A stretch of DNA of 64,000 nucleotides from Pseudoalteromonas sp049257235 (GTDB taxonomy: Bacteria; Pseudomonadota; Gammaproteobacteria; Enterobacterales; Alteromonadaceae): NCBI RefSeq assembly GCF_049257235.1, contig NZ_JBMMUF010000008.1, positions 1 through 64,000 on the forward strand, written 5' to 3'. The notes beneath the pieces are model-generated. The model worked only from the letters and a program-made list of their open reading frames with translations, made no database searches and was not told the DNA's origin. Shown in pieces: positions 1 to 8,753 of the stretch. The translations under genes were made by a program, and so were the position numbers. Each line of letters starts with the position of its first letter. Position 1 is the stretch's first letter.

Positions 1-61
1 CATGCTCGATAACCTGGCGAACTGCTTCGTCTTTAAATTCTTGCGGATATTTATTTCTCAT
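1..61 (-). CDS. IS3-family transposase OrfA, N-terminal fragment cut by the window edge
   Basis: Reading the minus strand from an ATG at 61-59 gives an open frame that runs off the window start. It encodes MRNKYPQEFKDEAVRQVIEH, which is the typical beginning of the small helix-turn-helix protein (OrfA) of IS3-family insertion sequences. OrfA binds the element ends and is fused by frameshift to the OrfB integrase. Only about 20 codons are visible, so the subgroup and the integrity of the element cannot be judged. The assignment rests on the recognisable N-terminal motif. Confidence 0.75.
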   Translation of the reverse strand, partial: MRNKYPQEFKDEAVRQVIEH

Positions 62-123
62 AACACCTTCTATCTTACTTCATTTTCAAAATAAAAGATG
101 TCTAGTTGTTTGAGGGAAGATCA
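1..123. mobile_element. End of an IS3-family insertion sequence
   Basis: The transposase start at 61 is followed outward by about 60 bp without coding sequence and a plausible terminal region ending near 123. On the minus strand this region begins TGATCTTCCCTC, with the TG start usual for IS3-type ends. The exact terminal inverted repeat and target duplication cannot be verified because the other end lies outside the window. The element ends only about 15 bp before the start codon of the next gene. Confidence 0.5.
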
Positions 124-137
124 CGATTGAGAAACAC

Positions 138-1226
138 GTGCAATACACTAAAGCGCAACCTCAAGATTTAGACGCACTGATACACCTTGAAGAGCAAGTG
201 TTTAACAGTGATAGGATTAGCCGTCGTCAAATGAAACGGTTTATCCAGTCACAACACAGCGAGCTTCACGTTGCCAAGCATGATGGTGCATTAGCAGGAT
301 ATGCCCTTGTGCTCTTTAATAAAGCCACGCAGCTCGCGCGTTTATATTCTATTGCCGTGGCGCCACAACAAAGGGGTAAAAAGATTGCACAGACCCTGCT
401 TGAACAGTGCGAACAATCGGTAATAGAACGAGGCTACATTACGCTAAGACTCGAGGTGAGGGAAGATAATTTATCAGCCATAAAATTGTACGAAAAGCTG
501 GGGTTTAAACCACTAAAAACCTTGATTCATTATTACGATGATGTGGTGGATGGGGTGCGTATGCAAAAGCGGTTGGTGACCTCGGGGCCAAACGTCTCTC
601 TGGCAATGCCACTTTATGTGCAAACCTTGCCATTTACCTGTGGTGCAGCGTGTTTATTGATGAGCTTTGCGGCGCTTGGTGATACCTCTGCACTTAATCG
701 CTCTCGCGAGGTGCAATTGTGGCGTGAAGCAACCACAGTATATATGGCGTCAGGACACGGAGGGTGCAGTGGCCAAGGGTTAGCGCTTGCGGCACACCGT
801 AGGGGATATCGGGTTGAATTATGGTCGCACTCTCATGGCACACCATTTATTGAGTCGGTGCGCGACCCGCATAAAAAATCGGTGATTGAACTGGTACATA
901 ATGATTTTGTTGAGCAGCTTGCCAGCACCGATATTAAGGTACAAGAGTCGCCGCCATTGACTGCCCATATAGAGCAATGCATCGCGCAAGGGGCAGCAGT
1001 ATTACTGCTGATCAGTACCTATCGATTTAATGGATACAAAGAACCACATTGGATTGTGTTAAGTGGAATGAATGAGCATTTTTTCTACTTCCATGATCCC
1101 CTCGTAGAGGATCCTCAACATGCCGTTTCAGCGGCATCAGTGCCGATCAGTAAACGAGCACTTGAGCAAATAGTGGGTTTTGGTAAACAAAAGCACACCG
1201 CCTGTGTGGTCATTTTTGCTAAGTGA
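138..1226 (+). CDS. GNAT acetyltransferase fused to a C39-like cysteine peptidase domain
   Basis: 362 aa. Residues 1-145 form a RimI-like GNAT domain with the acetyl-CoA loop QQRGKKIA near residue 78 and the usual C-terminal NLSAIKLYEKLGF motif. Residues from about 155 form a C39-like papain-fold domain: Cys168 in QTLPFTCGAACLL, a His near 307 in PHWIVLSG and an Asp in FYFHDP. Such fusions are known as GNAT/peptidase C39 (DUF3335-type) proteins; their substrate is unknown, though modification followed by cleavage of a peptide is a reasonable inference. The start is GTG at 138, because an in-frame stop lies at 111-113 inside the adjacent IS end. No good ribosome-binding site is visible, so the IS may have replaced the native upstream region. 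It converges on dcp with a shared terminator. Confidence 0.8.
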   Translation: MQYTKAQPQDLDALIHLEEQVFNSDRISRRQMKRFIQSQHSELHVAKHDGALAGYALVLFNKATQLARLYSIAVAPQQRGKKIAQTLLEQCEQSVIERGYITLRLEVREDNLSAIKLYEKLGFKPLKTLIHYYDDVVDGVRMQKRLVTSGPNVSLAMPLYVQTLPFTCGAACLLMSFAALGDTSALNRSREVQLWREATTVYMASGHGGCSGQGLALAAHRRGYRVELWSHSHGTPFIESVRDPHKKSVIELVHNDFVEQLASTDIKVQESPPLTAHIEQCIAQGAAVLLLISTYRFNGYKEPHWIVLSGMNEHFFYFHDPLVEDPQHAVSAASVPISKRALEQIVGFGKQKHTACVVIFAK

Positions 1227-1311
1227 TAACGTTCAAAAAGTGATCATTGCGGACGTGTGTTATGTGCAGTGGCACCTATAAAATTCAATACCAATGGTGT
1301 GACTGAAGGTG

Positions 1312-1340
1312 AAAAAAACGCGGCATGTGCCGCGTTTTTA
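1312..1340. terminator. Bidirectional rho-independent terminator
   Basis: A perfect stem AACGCGGCA/TGCCGCGTT closes on a two-base TG loop and is flanked by A-run and T-run on both strands. It sits between the convergent GNAT/C39 gene and dcp, so it can end transcription from both sides. Confidence 0.85.
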
Positions 1341-1362
1341 GGGTATTTAGCTAAGCTATTGT

Positions 1363-3522
1363 TTACTCGCCTTCGCCGTCAACAAGACCACGGCGCTTAA
1401 GCAATGCGTCTGTGGTTGGCTGTTGGCCACGGAATTCAACATAGCTCTTCATAAGATCGCGGCTGTTACCACGTGAAAGCACTTCTTTACGGTAGTGGTC
1501 ACCATTTTCACGCGTTAGGCCACCTTCGTTTTGCATGTGTGCGAACGCGTCCGCTGCAAACACTTCAGTCCAAAGGTAAGCGTAGTAACCTGCGCTGTAA
1601 CCACCAGCAAAGATGTGGCTGAAGTAACACGTTTTGTAACGCGGCGGTACAGGATAGTAATCAATACCGTGGCGCTCAAGCGCTGCTTTTTCGAATGCAG
1701 CGACGTCGTCAATCTTCGTGCCTGGTGCAATTGAGTGCCACTCCATATCTAGTAATGCTGCGGCTAGGTACTCAGTGGTGTCAAAACCTTGGTTGAAGGT
1801 GTGTGACTCAAGTAGTTTATCCAACAACTCTTGTGGGATAGCTTCACCACTTTGATAGTGCTTCGCATAGTTTGCTAACACGCTTGGCTCTACGTTCCAA
1901 TCTTCGTTGGCTTGTGATGGGAACTCAACGAAATCACGTGCTGTTGCTGTGCCTGCAAGTGAAGGATACTTCACATCAGAGAATAAACCGTGAATCGCAT
2001 GACCAAACTCATGGAACATGGTGGTTACTTCTGAGAATGTCATCAGCGTAGGCTGGCCATCAGCAGGTTTTGGAATGTTTTGCGCGTTGTAAATCACTGG
2101 CTTGGTGCCCAATAGGTGGTTTTGACCTACATATGCACTCATCCATGCACCACCGCGCTTGCCTTCACGCGCGTATGGGTCAAGGTAGAATAAGCCTACA
2201 GAGCTGCCATCTTCATTGAATACTTCCCACACAAACACGTCTTCGTGGTATGTAGGTAAGTCATTGCGCTCTTTCATGGTGATGCCGTACAACTTGTTCA
2301 TCGCAAAGAACAAACCGTCGTTGATCACAGTATTCATTTCAAAATACGGTTTTACTAGGCTCGCGTCGATACTGTATAGCTCTGCGCGAACTTTCTCACC
2401 ATAGTAAGCCCAGTCCCAAGGCTGAAGCTCAAAGTCTTTGCCATCTTTTTTGATAGCTTCTTGGATCATTTGTGCTTCTTTTTGCGCTTTTTCAACTGCT
2501 TTAGGAGCGAGGTCGTCAAGCATTGTGAATACAGCGTTTGGTGTTTTCGCCATACGGTCGTCTAATTGATAGTGCGCCCATGACTCGAAACCAAGTAATT
2601 GTGCTTTTTCAGCACGAAGCTGCGCTTCTTCGATGGCAATTGGACCATTGGTTTGCTGTGCGCGTTGCGCTGAAGTGCGCCACACTTTTTCACGTAGCTC
2701 GCGGTTTTCTAAGCTTGAAAGAATTGGCTGGCGTGTGGTGTTCACAAGCGTGATCATGTAGCCTTCTTTGCCTGCTTTTTCAGCCGCTGCTTTAAGGCTA
2801 GCGATTTGATCTTCGCCAAGGCCAGCTAATTGTGCTTTATCAGTAACTAAAATCGTATCTTCTTTAAATGATTTAAGTACGTTTTGTGAGAACTGCGTGC
2901 TGAGTTTAGAAAGCTCACCGTTGATTTCACGCATACGTTGCTTTTGATCTTCTGTAAGCTTGGCGCCGGCGCGCACAAATTGCTTGTAGTAGTACTCAAC
3001 AAGGCGCTGGTCTTCTTGTGACAATGAATCTTTGCTTTCGTATACCGTAGCAACGCGGTCAAACAGTGCTTTGTTCAGGAAAATATTATCGCGATGTTCT
3101 GCGAAAATAGGGGCCATTTTTGTGTTGATTCGCTGAAACTCATCATTTGAAATAAGGCCAGAGAGGTTACCAAACACGGCGCGTGTGCGTTTCAAAATGG
3201 TGCCTGATTTCTCTAGTGCAACGAGCGTGTTCTCAAACGTAGGCGCATCAGGGTTGTTGGCAATGGCAGCAATTTCAATGTTTTGCTCTTCAATGCCCGC
3301 ATCGAACGCTGGCTCGTACATGTCGGTTGTGATTTTATCAAACTCCGGAGCCATGTACTGAAGCGGGCTAGGGCTTAAAAATAGGTTCTCTTGACTGACT
3401 TGCTGTGTTGCAGGTGCTTGTTGCTCGGCCGCTGTTTGTTGATTGTTATTCGCTGGCTGTTCAGAGCACGCAGATAGTAAGGTCGTTGCAGCAATAGCCG
3501 CCGCAATTACGGATAAACGCAT
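1363..3522 (-). CDS. dcp: M3-family peptidyl-dipeptidase Dcp, lipoprotein form
   Basis: 719 aa zinc metallopeptidase of family M3. The signature MFHEFGHAIHG gives H504, E505 and H508, with E533 in DFVEFPSQ as third zinc ligand. The C-terminal RYKTCYFSHIFAGGYSAGYY segment is typical of Dcp/oligopeptidase A. Dcp removes C-terminal dipeptides from oligopeptides during peptide recycling. The N-terminus MRLSVIAAAIAATTLLSACS is a lipoprotein signal with lipobox LSAC (Cys19), so this copy should be anchored in the envelope, unlike cytosolic E. coli Dcp. A Gln/Ala-rich linker (about residues 21-45) follows. Transcribed alone, converging on the GNAT/C39 gene; the start is fixed by the lipobox spacing. 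Confidence 0.93.
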   Translation of the reverse strand: MRLSVIAAAIAATTLLSACSEQPANNNQQTAAEQQAPATQQVSQENLFLSPSPLQYMAPEFDKITTDMYEPAFDAGIEEQNIEIAAIANNPDAPTFENTLVALEKSGTILKRTRAVFGNLSGLISNDEFQRINTKMAPIFAEHRDNIFLNKALFDRVATVYESKDSLSQEDQRLVEYYYKQFVRAGAKLTEDQKQRMREINGELSKLSTQFSQNVLKSFKEDTILVTDKAQLAGLGEDQIASLKAAAEKAGKEGYMITLVNTTRQPILSSLENRELREKVWRTSAQRAQQTNGPIAIEEAQLRAEKAQLLGFESWAHYQLDDRMAKTPNAVFTMLDDLAPKAVEKAQKEAQMIQEAIKKDGKDFELQPWDWAYYGEKVRAELYSIDASLVKPYFEMNTVINDGLFFAMNKLYGITMKERNDLPTYHEDVFVWEVFNEDGSSVGLFYLDPYAREGKRGGAWMSAYVGQNHLLGTKPVIYNAQNIPKPADGQPTLMTFSEVTTMFHEFGHAIHGLFSDVKYPSLAGTATARDFVEFPSQANEDWNVEPSVLANYAKHYQSGEAIPQELLDKLLESHTFNQGFDTTEYLAAALLDMEWHSIAPGTKIDDVAAFEKAALERHGIDYYPVPPRYKTCYFSHIFAGGYSAGYYAYLWTEVFAADAFAHMQNEGGLTRENGDHYRKEVLSRGNSRDLMKSYVEFRGQQPTTDALLKRRGLVDGEGE

Positions 3523-3934
3523 TGTTTACTCCACTTGTTGTTAAAATTATTTGATTATGAGCTGTGGTTACTGCGAGGTGTAAGTACACTGGGTGTAAAC
3601 CACCGCCATTCATCTTTGCTTTTGCTCGCGGCGCAATAGGCACCAAGCAAATGTCATAAAACAGATACATTACTTTGGATACCTTACAACGACAAGTGGG
3701 TTAGCCGCGTTTAGCGGTTATTTATCGTAAATAGTGATAATAAATGCGCCACAGTTTATAAACTTTACTATTCTTTTGTTAATAACTACTCACCTTCGAG
3801 AAGGTGAACTGTTTGTTTTTTGGAAACGTAAAATGATCACATACTGTATTGCTTGCGCGCGCTGATTTGCAGCGATGTAGGTGTTGAAGGCAGGTATAAC
3901 TTGGATATAAACGCTTTTAAAAAGGAGATGCGAG
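3523..3934. other. Divergent intergenic region between dcp and the EAL-HDOD gene
   Basis: About 410 bp without a convincing gene. It carries the promoters of two divergent genes; apart from the sigma-70-like site at 3884-3911 I see no strong motif, repeat or RNA structure. Confidence 0.6.
3884..3911 (+). promoter_or_regulatory. Candidate sigma-70 promoter of the EAL-HDOD gene
   Basis: TTGAAG (3884-3889), a 16-bp spacer, then TATAAA (3906-3911). It lies about 24 bp before the start codon, and an AAAGGAG ribosome site follows at 3921-3927. Confidence 0.45.
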
Positions 3935-5146
3935 TTGGATGTATTTGTAGCTCGTCAGGCGGTTTTTAATAAACACAATCAAGTTGTAGCGTATGAATTA
4001 TTGTTTCGCGACAGCGCTGAAAACAGCTTTCCTGATGTTGAGGACAAAGTTGCTACAGCCAAACTCATTTGTGACAGCCAGCTCAATCAAGGGCTTTCTT
4101 ACATAACCGGTGGCCGCAAGGCATTGGTGAATTTTGGCGAGCAATCATTACGTGAAGGATTGGCAGACTTTTTACCTATCGACAAAGTGGTGATTGAGAT
4201 CCTAGAAAATGTCCCACCTGACGACAGTAACTACCAGCTTGTGAACGAGCTTTTTCACAAAGGGTATCGCCTTGCACTGGATGACTTCAAATACGAACCG
4301 AGGTGGGAGAAGTTTCTCAAACTCGTGCGTTTGATTAAATTCGATTTACAGCACACCTCATTCGACGAAATTGATCAAATGATGGAGTTGCTTCAGAAAT
4401 ATCCTAAGATCAAATATTTGGCTGAGAAAGTTGAAACCCAAAGCGAGTATGAACAGGCCAAACAACGCGGCTTTGAGTTCTTCCAAGGTTATTTCTTTGC
4501 TAAACCACAAATGGTGAGCCAAAAAGACTGTGCAAGTCGCTCGCCTTTGGTGATGGCTATCTATGCTCAAGCACTCAAGCCACAGTTAAATATCTCTGAG
4601 TTGGCTCAAATCTTCAGTCAAGACACTGGGCTTACGTATAAGTTGTTGCGCTTTATTAACTCTGGTTTATTTCCGCTGCAAGAGCGCATGGACTCAATTA
4701 AACAGGCGCTGGTGTACCTCGGTGAGGAGCGAGTGCGTCGATTCGTCTCTTTGATTGTAACGGCACACATCTCTCACGATAAGCCCTTAGAACTCACTCG
4801 GTTAGCGTCAATACGAGCGCGTTTTTGTGAACTCGTTGCCAAGCGCTATTTTCCGGCATCGAGTAACAGCGCATTTTTAGTGGGGCTATTTTCTTTGGTT
4901 GACGCCATGCTCGATAGACGTATGGACAAAATTGTTGAGACATTACCATTTCCTGACGAAATTGCCCAAGCCTTGTTAGGGGAGAACAACACGCTATATT
5001 ACATCTTAGAACTGGTTAAAGCCTATGAAAGCGGCAGTTGGTGGGCGATGCAAAGAGCGTGTGAGCCTCTGAATATCACTGATAAAGAGCTTCCTAATAT
5101 GCATAAATCGGCCATTACGTGGTCGCAAATGTTCGATACTTTGTAG
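3935..5146 (+). CDS. EAL-HDOD signalling protein (YuxH/CdgJ type)
   Basis: 403 aa. Residues 1-200 are an EAL-like domain starting VFVARQAVFNKHNQVVAYELLFRD, with the signature degenerated to ELL but DDF (LALDDFKYEP), IKFDL and an EKVE segment kept. Residues about 200-400 are an HDOD domain (ISELAQIFSQDTGLTYKLLRFIN and IKQALVYLGEERVRRFV). This pairing is the YuxH/CdgJ family; some members bind or hydrolyse c-di-GMP and affect motility and biofilm, but many EAL domains of this group are inactive. The start is TTG at 3935, chosen for the strong AAAGGAG site 7 bp upstream; no in-frame ATG fits the family N-terminus. Appears monocistronic. Confidence 0.88.
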   Translation: MDVFVARQAVFNKHNQVVAYELLFRDSAENSFPDVEDKVATAKLICDSQLNQGLSYITGGRKALVNFGEQSLREGLADFLPIDKVVIEILENVPPDDSNYQLVNELFHKGYRLALDDFKYEPRWEKFLKLVRLIKFDLQHTSFDEIDQMMELLQKYPKIKYLAEKVETQSEYEQAKQRGFEFFQGYFFAKPQMVSQKDCASRSPLVMAIYAQALKPQLNISELAQIFSQDTGLTYKLLRFINSGLFPLQERMDSIKQALVYLGEERVRRFVSLIVTAHISHDKPLELTRLASIRARFCELVAKRYFPASSNSAFLVGLFSLVDAMLDRRMDKIVETLPFPDEIAQALLGENNTLYYILELVKAYESGSWWAMQRACEPLNITDKELPNMHKSAITWSQMFDTL

Positions 5147-5164
5147 GGCGTGCTCAAATCTCGA

Positions 5165-5200
5165 CGATGCTAGAAACGCAGGTATTATGCGCTAGCATCG
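5165..5200. repeat. Perfect 9-bp inverted repeat downstream of the EAL-HDOD gene
   Basis: CGATGCTAG at 5165-5173 and CTAGCATCG at 5192-5200 enclose an 18-base loop. No T-run follows directly, so it is not a classical terminator; it could be a processed 3' hairpin or a binding site. Confidence 0.5.
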
Positions 5201-5319
5201 CTTTGTAAATGACGCCTCCCTTTTCTAGAACTAAATGATTGATAAAAAGCCTGTTGTTGCTGTTATTAGACTCCTTTATCATGACCTAAGTAACCCTCAA
5301 CATGCTCTAGGAGCAAGAA

Positions 5320-6492
5320 GTGCCAAAACAAGGACTGTTTCACAATGTGGCGTATTTCGACGCCTTGTTACCCCAGCGAAACCGCTCCTTTAGCTTAGAT
5401 GTTCTCAGAGGCATCGCAATATGCGGCATTGTGTTTTTAAATGCCCCCTTCTTTATCAACTTTGATTACGGCTACGTTGCTATCATGCCTGAAGTTGCCA
5501 CAGATTCAGTGTTGTTGTCGTTGCAAGTGTTGTTACTTGATGGGCGCTTTCGTGGACTATTTTTGGTGCTATTTGCCCTTGGCTTAGTCATTCAGTGGCA
5601 GCGAATTGGTGCGCATACTCAGCCCTATCATCCATTACGAGCGCGACTATGCGTACTGCTTATTCTTGGTTGTATCCACAGCTTTTTTATTTGGGCAGGA
5701 GATATACTGCTAGGCTACGCATTGGCGGGTTTGATAGCCATTACGATGATTGAAGACTCACCTCGGCGCCAGTTAATTAACGGCATGGGGTGTTTTGCTA
5801 TTGGTACTATTTTGTTGTTGTGTTTAGGTTGGTTGTCTAACGAGCCTCTGCCGACTTATTCATCGCCCGTATACCAGCAGTATTTAGACGACTTCAATCC
5901 TAATTTTTTGGCATCGCGAGTTGATAATGCACACAATGCAGTGTTAATGCTAATTGCTCTGCTTTTAGGCGTTCTTTGGCTAGAGCTTGGTGTGATTTTA
6001 ATGACCATAAGTGTGTGGCGCAGTGGCTGGTTGGTAACGCCATGGCCACAAAAGCACAAAGCGTTAATAGGGTTCGTGTGTGCAGTGTGCTTGGTGGTGA
6101 GTGCATTTAAGTTAACGCATGCGAGCGGATTGAGTGATGTAGGGGCGCTAATTGCCAATTCTATGAGTGGCTTTCTAACCGCGCTGATAGTTATTCACTG
6201 TGTCACGTTTTGGCCAATCAATGCGAATAAAGTGACTTATGCATTTGCGTGTGTGGGGAAAATGTCACTAAGCTGTTACTTAGGGCAATCGTTAATCATG
6301 GTGATATTGAACCATTTTCATGGTGAAATATTTGCAAGGCAATTTTATTTGCATGATTACTTGCTCCTATCCACCGTGATTATGGTGTTTATGCTTGTTT
6401 TTTGTCCTTTTTATTTGCGTTTATTCAAGCAAGGGCCCATTGAAAAAGTATGGCGCGCATTGTCCCTGAAATATACACTGCATAACAGTTAG
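5320..6492 (+). CDS. DUF418 (YeiB-type) inner-membrane protein
   Basis: 390 aa polytopic membrane protein. The start RSFSLDVLRGIAICGIVFLN and the C-terminal part (MSLSCYLGQSLIMVIL, then a last helix) are the hallmarks of the DUF418/YeiB family, related to acyltransferase-like membrane proteins such as heparan-alpha-glucosaminide N-acetyltransferase. About ten hydrophobic helices are visible. The function of the family is not established; acyl transfer to a cell-surface molecule is only inferred. The start is GTG at 5320 with AGGAG (5309-5313) six bases upstream. The next gene starts about 40 bp later on the same strand, so co-transcription is possible. Confidence 0.85.
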   Translation: MPKQGLFHNVAYFDALLPQRNRSFSLDVLRGIAICGIVFLNAPFFINFDYGYVAIMPEVATDSVLLSLQVLLLDGRFRGLFLVLFALGLVIQWQRIGAHTQPYHPLRARLCVLLILGCIHSFFIWAGDILLGYALAGLIAITMIEDSPRRQLINGMGCFAIGTILLLCLGWLSNEPLPTYSSPVYQQYLDDFNPNFLASRVDNAHNAVLMLIALLLGVLWLELGVILMTISVWRSGWLVTPWPQKHKALIGFVCAVCLVVSAFKLTHASGLSDVGALIANSMSGFLTALIVIHCVTFWPINANKVTYAFACVGKMSLSCYLGQSLIMVILNHFHGEIFARQFYLHDYLLLSTVIMVFMLVFCPFYLRLFKQGPIEKVWRALSLKYTLHNS

Positions 6493-6532
6493 TATGTTTT
6501 ATGCATAGGTTAAGCCAAAGGTGAGCAGTCGC

Positions 6533-7636
6533 ATGAAGTGGCTAAATTGGATTTTGATGTCGGTATTATTGGTGTTTTGTGTAAATGCCAATGCAAAAAT
6601 AAGCGTGCTTTTTGTGAGTCCATCAACAGCGGATGATCCTTTTTGGATAAAGGTGGAGCAGTTTGCTCAGCGCGCTGCACAGGACCTAGACATGGATCTT
6701 GTTGTTATTCATGGCGATGGCCACCGTGAATACCAGTATCAGAACCTCAACACCTATTTATCGTCCAACCCAATGCCTGATTATGCCATCGTGATTAACT
6801 ACCCCGGTGATAATGGCAAATCAATGGGCGCGCTTGAAAGTAGAGGCATATATTTCATCACGTTGGAACAAACTCTCTCCCATGCTGGGCGAGCCAAAGT
6901 AGGCTTTGCGCAGGAGAAGTTCAAGTATTGGTTATCTGAGCTCAGCCATGACAACGAGAAAGCAGGGTATGACTTGGCGTCAGCGCTAACTGAGCAAGCT
7001 AAGATAAGTGGCATTATCAACCCTAGTGTGGTTGCCATAGGCGGCCATTATGGGGCTGAAACTGATTTTCGATTTAAGGGATTGAGTCGTTACTTATCGG
7101 CGAATCGACTGCAATTAAACCAACTGGTTCATGCACAGTGGCGCGCCGATTTAGCGGCCGAACAGACCAAACGTTTACTGCGTCGTTACAACCATACCAA
7201 TGTCATTTGGAGTGCATCGGACTTGATGGCCCTGTCTGCCGTCAAGGAGGCTCAAAGTGCAGGAAAAGTAATTAATCAAACACTCTTTATCGGCGGTTTT
7301 GATTGGCTTGATAGCGCTTTAGATGCCATTGAAAACGAGCAAATGAGTGCATCGATTGGTGGCCACTTTTTAATGGGAGCATGGGCGCTAGTTGCTTTAT
7401 ATGACCATGCGCATCAAAAAGATAACGAAATCACTGTTCCTAAGAGTATCAGCTTTAAACTCGCTTTAGCAGACAGTACCAACGTCAAGCATGTTAAACC
7501 CGTAGTCACTGTTAAAAATTGGCAACATATCAATTTTAAGGACTTCACCTTGACGCATAGCCACAAGCAAAGCTATTCAAGTATTGATATTAATAACATT
7601 ATTGAACATTACTTTAATTCGGATTTTTCCCGCTGA
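6533..7636 (+). CDS. Orphan periplasmic sugar-type substrate-binding protein
   Basis: About 367 aa. The start MKWLNWILMSVLLVFCVNANA is a Sec signal peptide. The mature part begins KISVLFVSPSTADDPFW and has a type-1 periplasmic-binding fold (RbsB/LuxP-like), with VIWSASDLMALSAVKEA and FIGGFDWLDSALDAI as the recognisable C-lobe segments. No ABC permease or ATPase lies nearby, so it may feed a sensor kinase or chemoreceptor instead of a transporter; that is inference. An upstream GTG at 6521 is in frame, but the ATG at 6533 has AAGGTG nine bases upstream and gives a standard signal peptide. The ligand cannot be read from the sequence. Confidence 0.8.
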   Translation: MKWLNWILMSVLLVFCVNANAKISVLFVSPSTADDPFWIKVEQFAQRAAQDLDMDLVVIHGDGHREYQYQNLNTYLSSNPMPDYAIVINYPGDNGKSMGALESRGIYFITLEQTLSHAGRAKVGFAQEKFKYWLSELSHDNEKAGYDLASALTEQAKISGIINPSVVAIGGHYGAETDFRFKGLSRYLSANRLQLNQLVHAQWRADLAAEQTKRLLRRYNHTNVIWSASDLMALSAVKEAQSAGKVINQTLFIGGFDWLDSALDAIENEQMSASIGGHFLMGAWALVALYDHAHQKDNEITVPKSISFKLALADSTNVKHVKPVVTVKNWQHINFKDFTLTHSHKQSYSSIDINNIIEHYFNSDFSR

Positions 7637-7679
7637 GTCGATTACAATAGAGCTAATTTAGTCTTTAGTTACAGCGATA

Positions 7680-8720
7680 ATGTCTCAGCCAACCCGCTTA
7701 AATAAATACATCAGTGAAACTGGATTTTGCTCGCGTCGTGAAGCCGATGCGTTGATCAGTGATGGCCGTGTAAAAGTAAACGGTCATGCACCACAAATGG
7801 GCGATAAAGTCAGTGATGCAGACACCATTTTAATTGATGGCAAACCACTGAAATCAAAACCAAAGCGTGTATATATTGCATATCACAAACCGGTGGGCGT
7901 TACCTGTACCACTGAGCGCAAAATTAAAAGCAACATCGTCAGTGCCATTAACTACCCAGAGCGTATTTTCCCAATCGGACGCCTAGACAGGCCCTCAGAA
8001 GGGTTGATCTTCTTAACCAATGAGGGCGATATCGTTAATAAGATTCTTCGCTCTGGGAATAACCACGAAAAAGAATATGAAGTGGAAGTGGATAAACCAC
8101 TGAACAAGCGTTTTGTTGAGCGCATGGCGGGGGGGATCCCGATCCTTGGTACCGTCACCAAGAAGTGTAAAGTTGAGCAGGTGGGGGCGTCGCGCTTTAG
8201 AATCATACTGACCCAAGGTTTAAACCGACAAATTCGCCGTATGTGTGAGTATCTCGGCTACGAGGTAACCAAACTTAAACGTACGCGCATTATGAATGTC
8301 ACGTTAGATGGTTTGAAAGCGGGGCAATGGCGTCATCTGAGCGATGTGGAAATGGCGACGATTAATGACTTAATTGCAGACTCGGGGAAAACAGAAGAGC
8401 ATTCAAAAGATACTCAAGGCGCTGTGCCCATAGCGACATCTAAAGCGCCAGCTCATCGCCCGGAGCAACGCGATAAAGCCAACCAGAGTGAAGGCTTTGA
8501 TAGGAACAACAAGGGTAAAAGAAACGGAAGTCATTCTGGTCATCACGCTAGCAAAAACAATGATCAGGCTCCTAAGAAGCCGAACAAAGGTAAGGCATTT
8601 ACGCAATCAGCGGACAAGCAAAAAGCAAAACCAGTGCATAAATCTAAAAGTTCGCCCTCAGGTAAACCAAGTGCGAACAATAAAAAGCGTATCGGTGGCA
8701 CATTGCGACTGAAAAAATAA
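7680..8720 (+). CDS. rluF: 23S rRNA pseudouridine synthase RluF with long basic tail
   Basis: 346 aa. An S4 RNA-binding domain (residues 5-55) is followed by an RsuA/RluB/E/F-type catalytic domain with PIGRLDRPSEGLIFL, where Asp103 is the nucleophile, and with LTQGLNRQIRRMCEYLGY and VTKLKRTRI typical of RluF. RluF converts U2604 (minor U2605) of 23S rRNA to pseudouridine in E. coli. Residues 255-346 are a Lys/Asn/Ser-rich, low-complexity tail that probably contacts RNA and varies between species. The gene stands between an orphan binding-protein gene and an SGNH lipoprotein gene, all on the plus strand. Confidence 0.93.
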   Translation: MSQPTRLNKYISETGFCSRREADALISDGRVKVNGHAPQMGDKVSDADTILIDGKPLKSKPKRVYIAYHKPVGVTCTTERKIKSNIVSAINYPERIFPIGRLDRPSEGLIFLTNEGDIVNKILRSGNNHEKEYEVEVDKPLNKRFVERMAGGIPILGTVTKKCKVEQVGASRFRIILTQGLNRQIRRMCEYLGYEVTKLKRTRIMNVTLDGLKAGQWRHLSDVEMATINDLIADSGKTEEHSKDTQGAVPIATSKAPAHRPEQRDKANQSEGFDRNNKGKRNGSHSGHHASKNNDQAPKKPNKGKAFTQSADKQKAKPVHKSKSSPSGKPSANNKKRIGGTLRLKK

Positions 8721-8753
8721 CGTCCTTCTCGTTGCAAGGAGCTTAATTAACAC

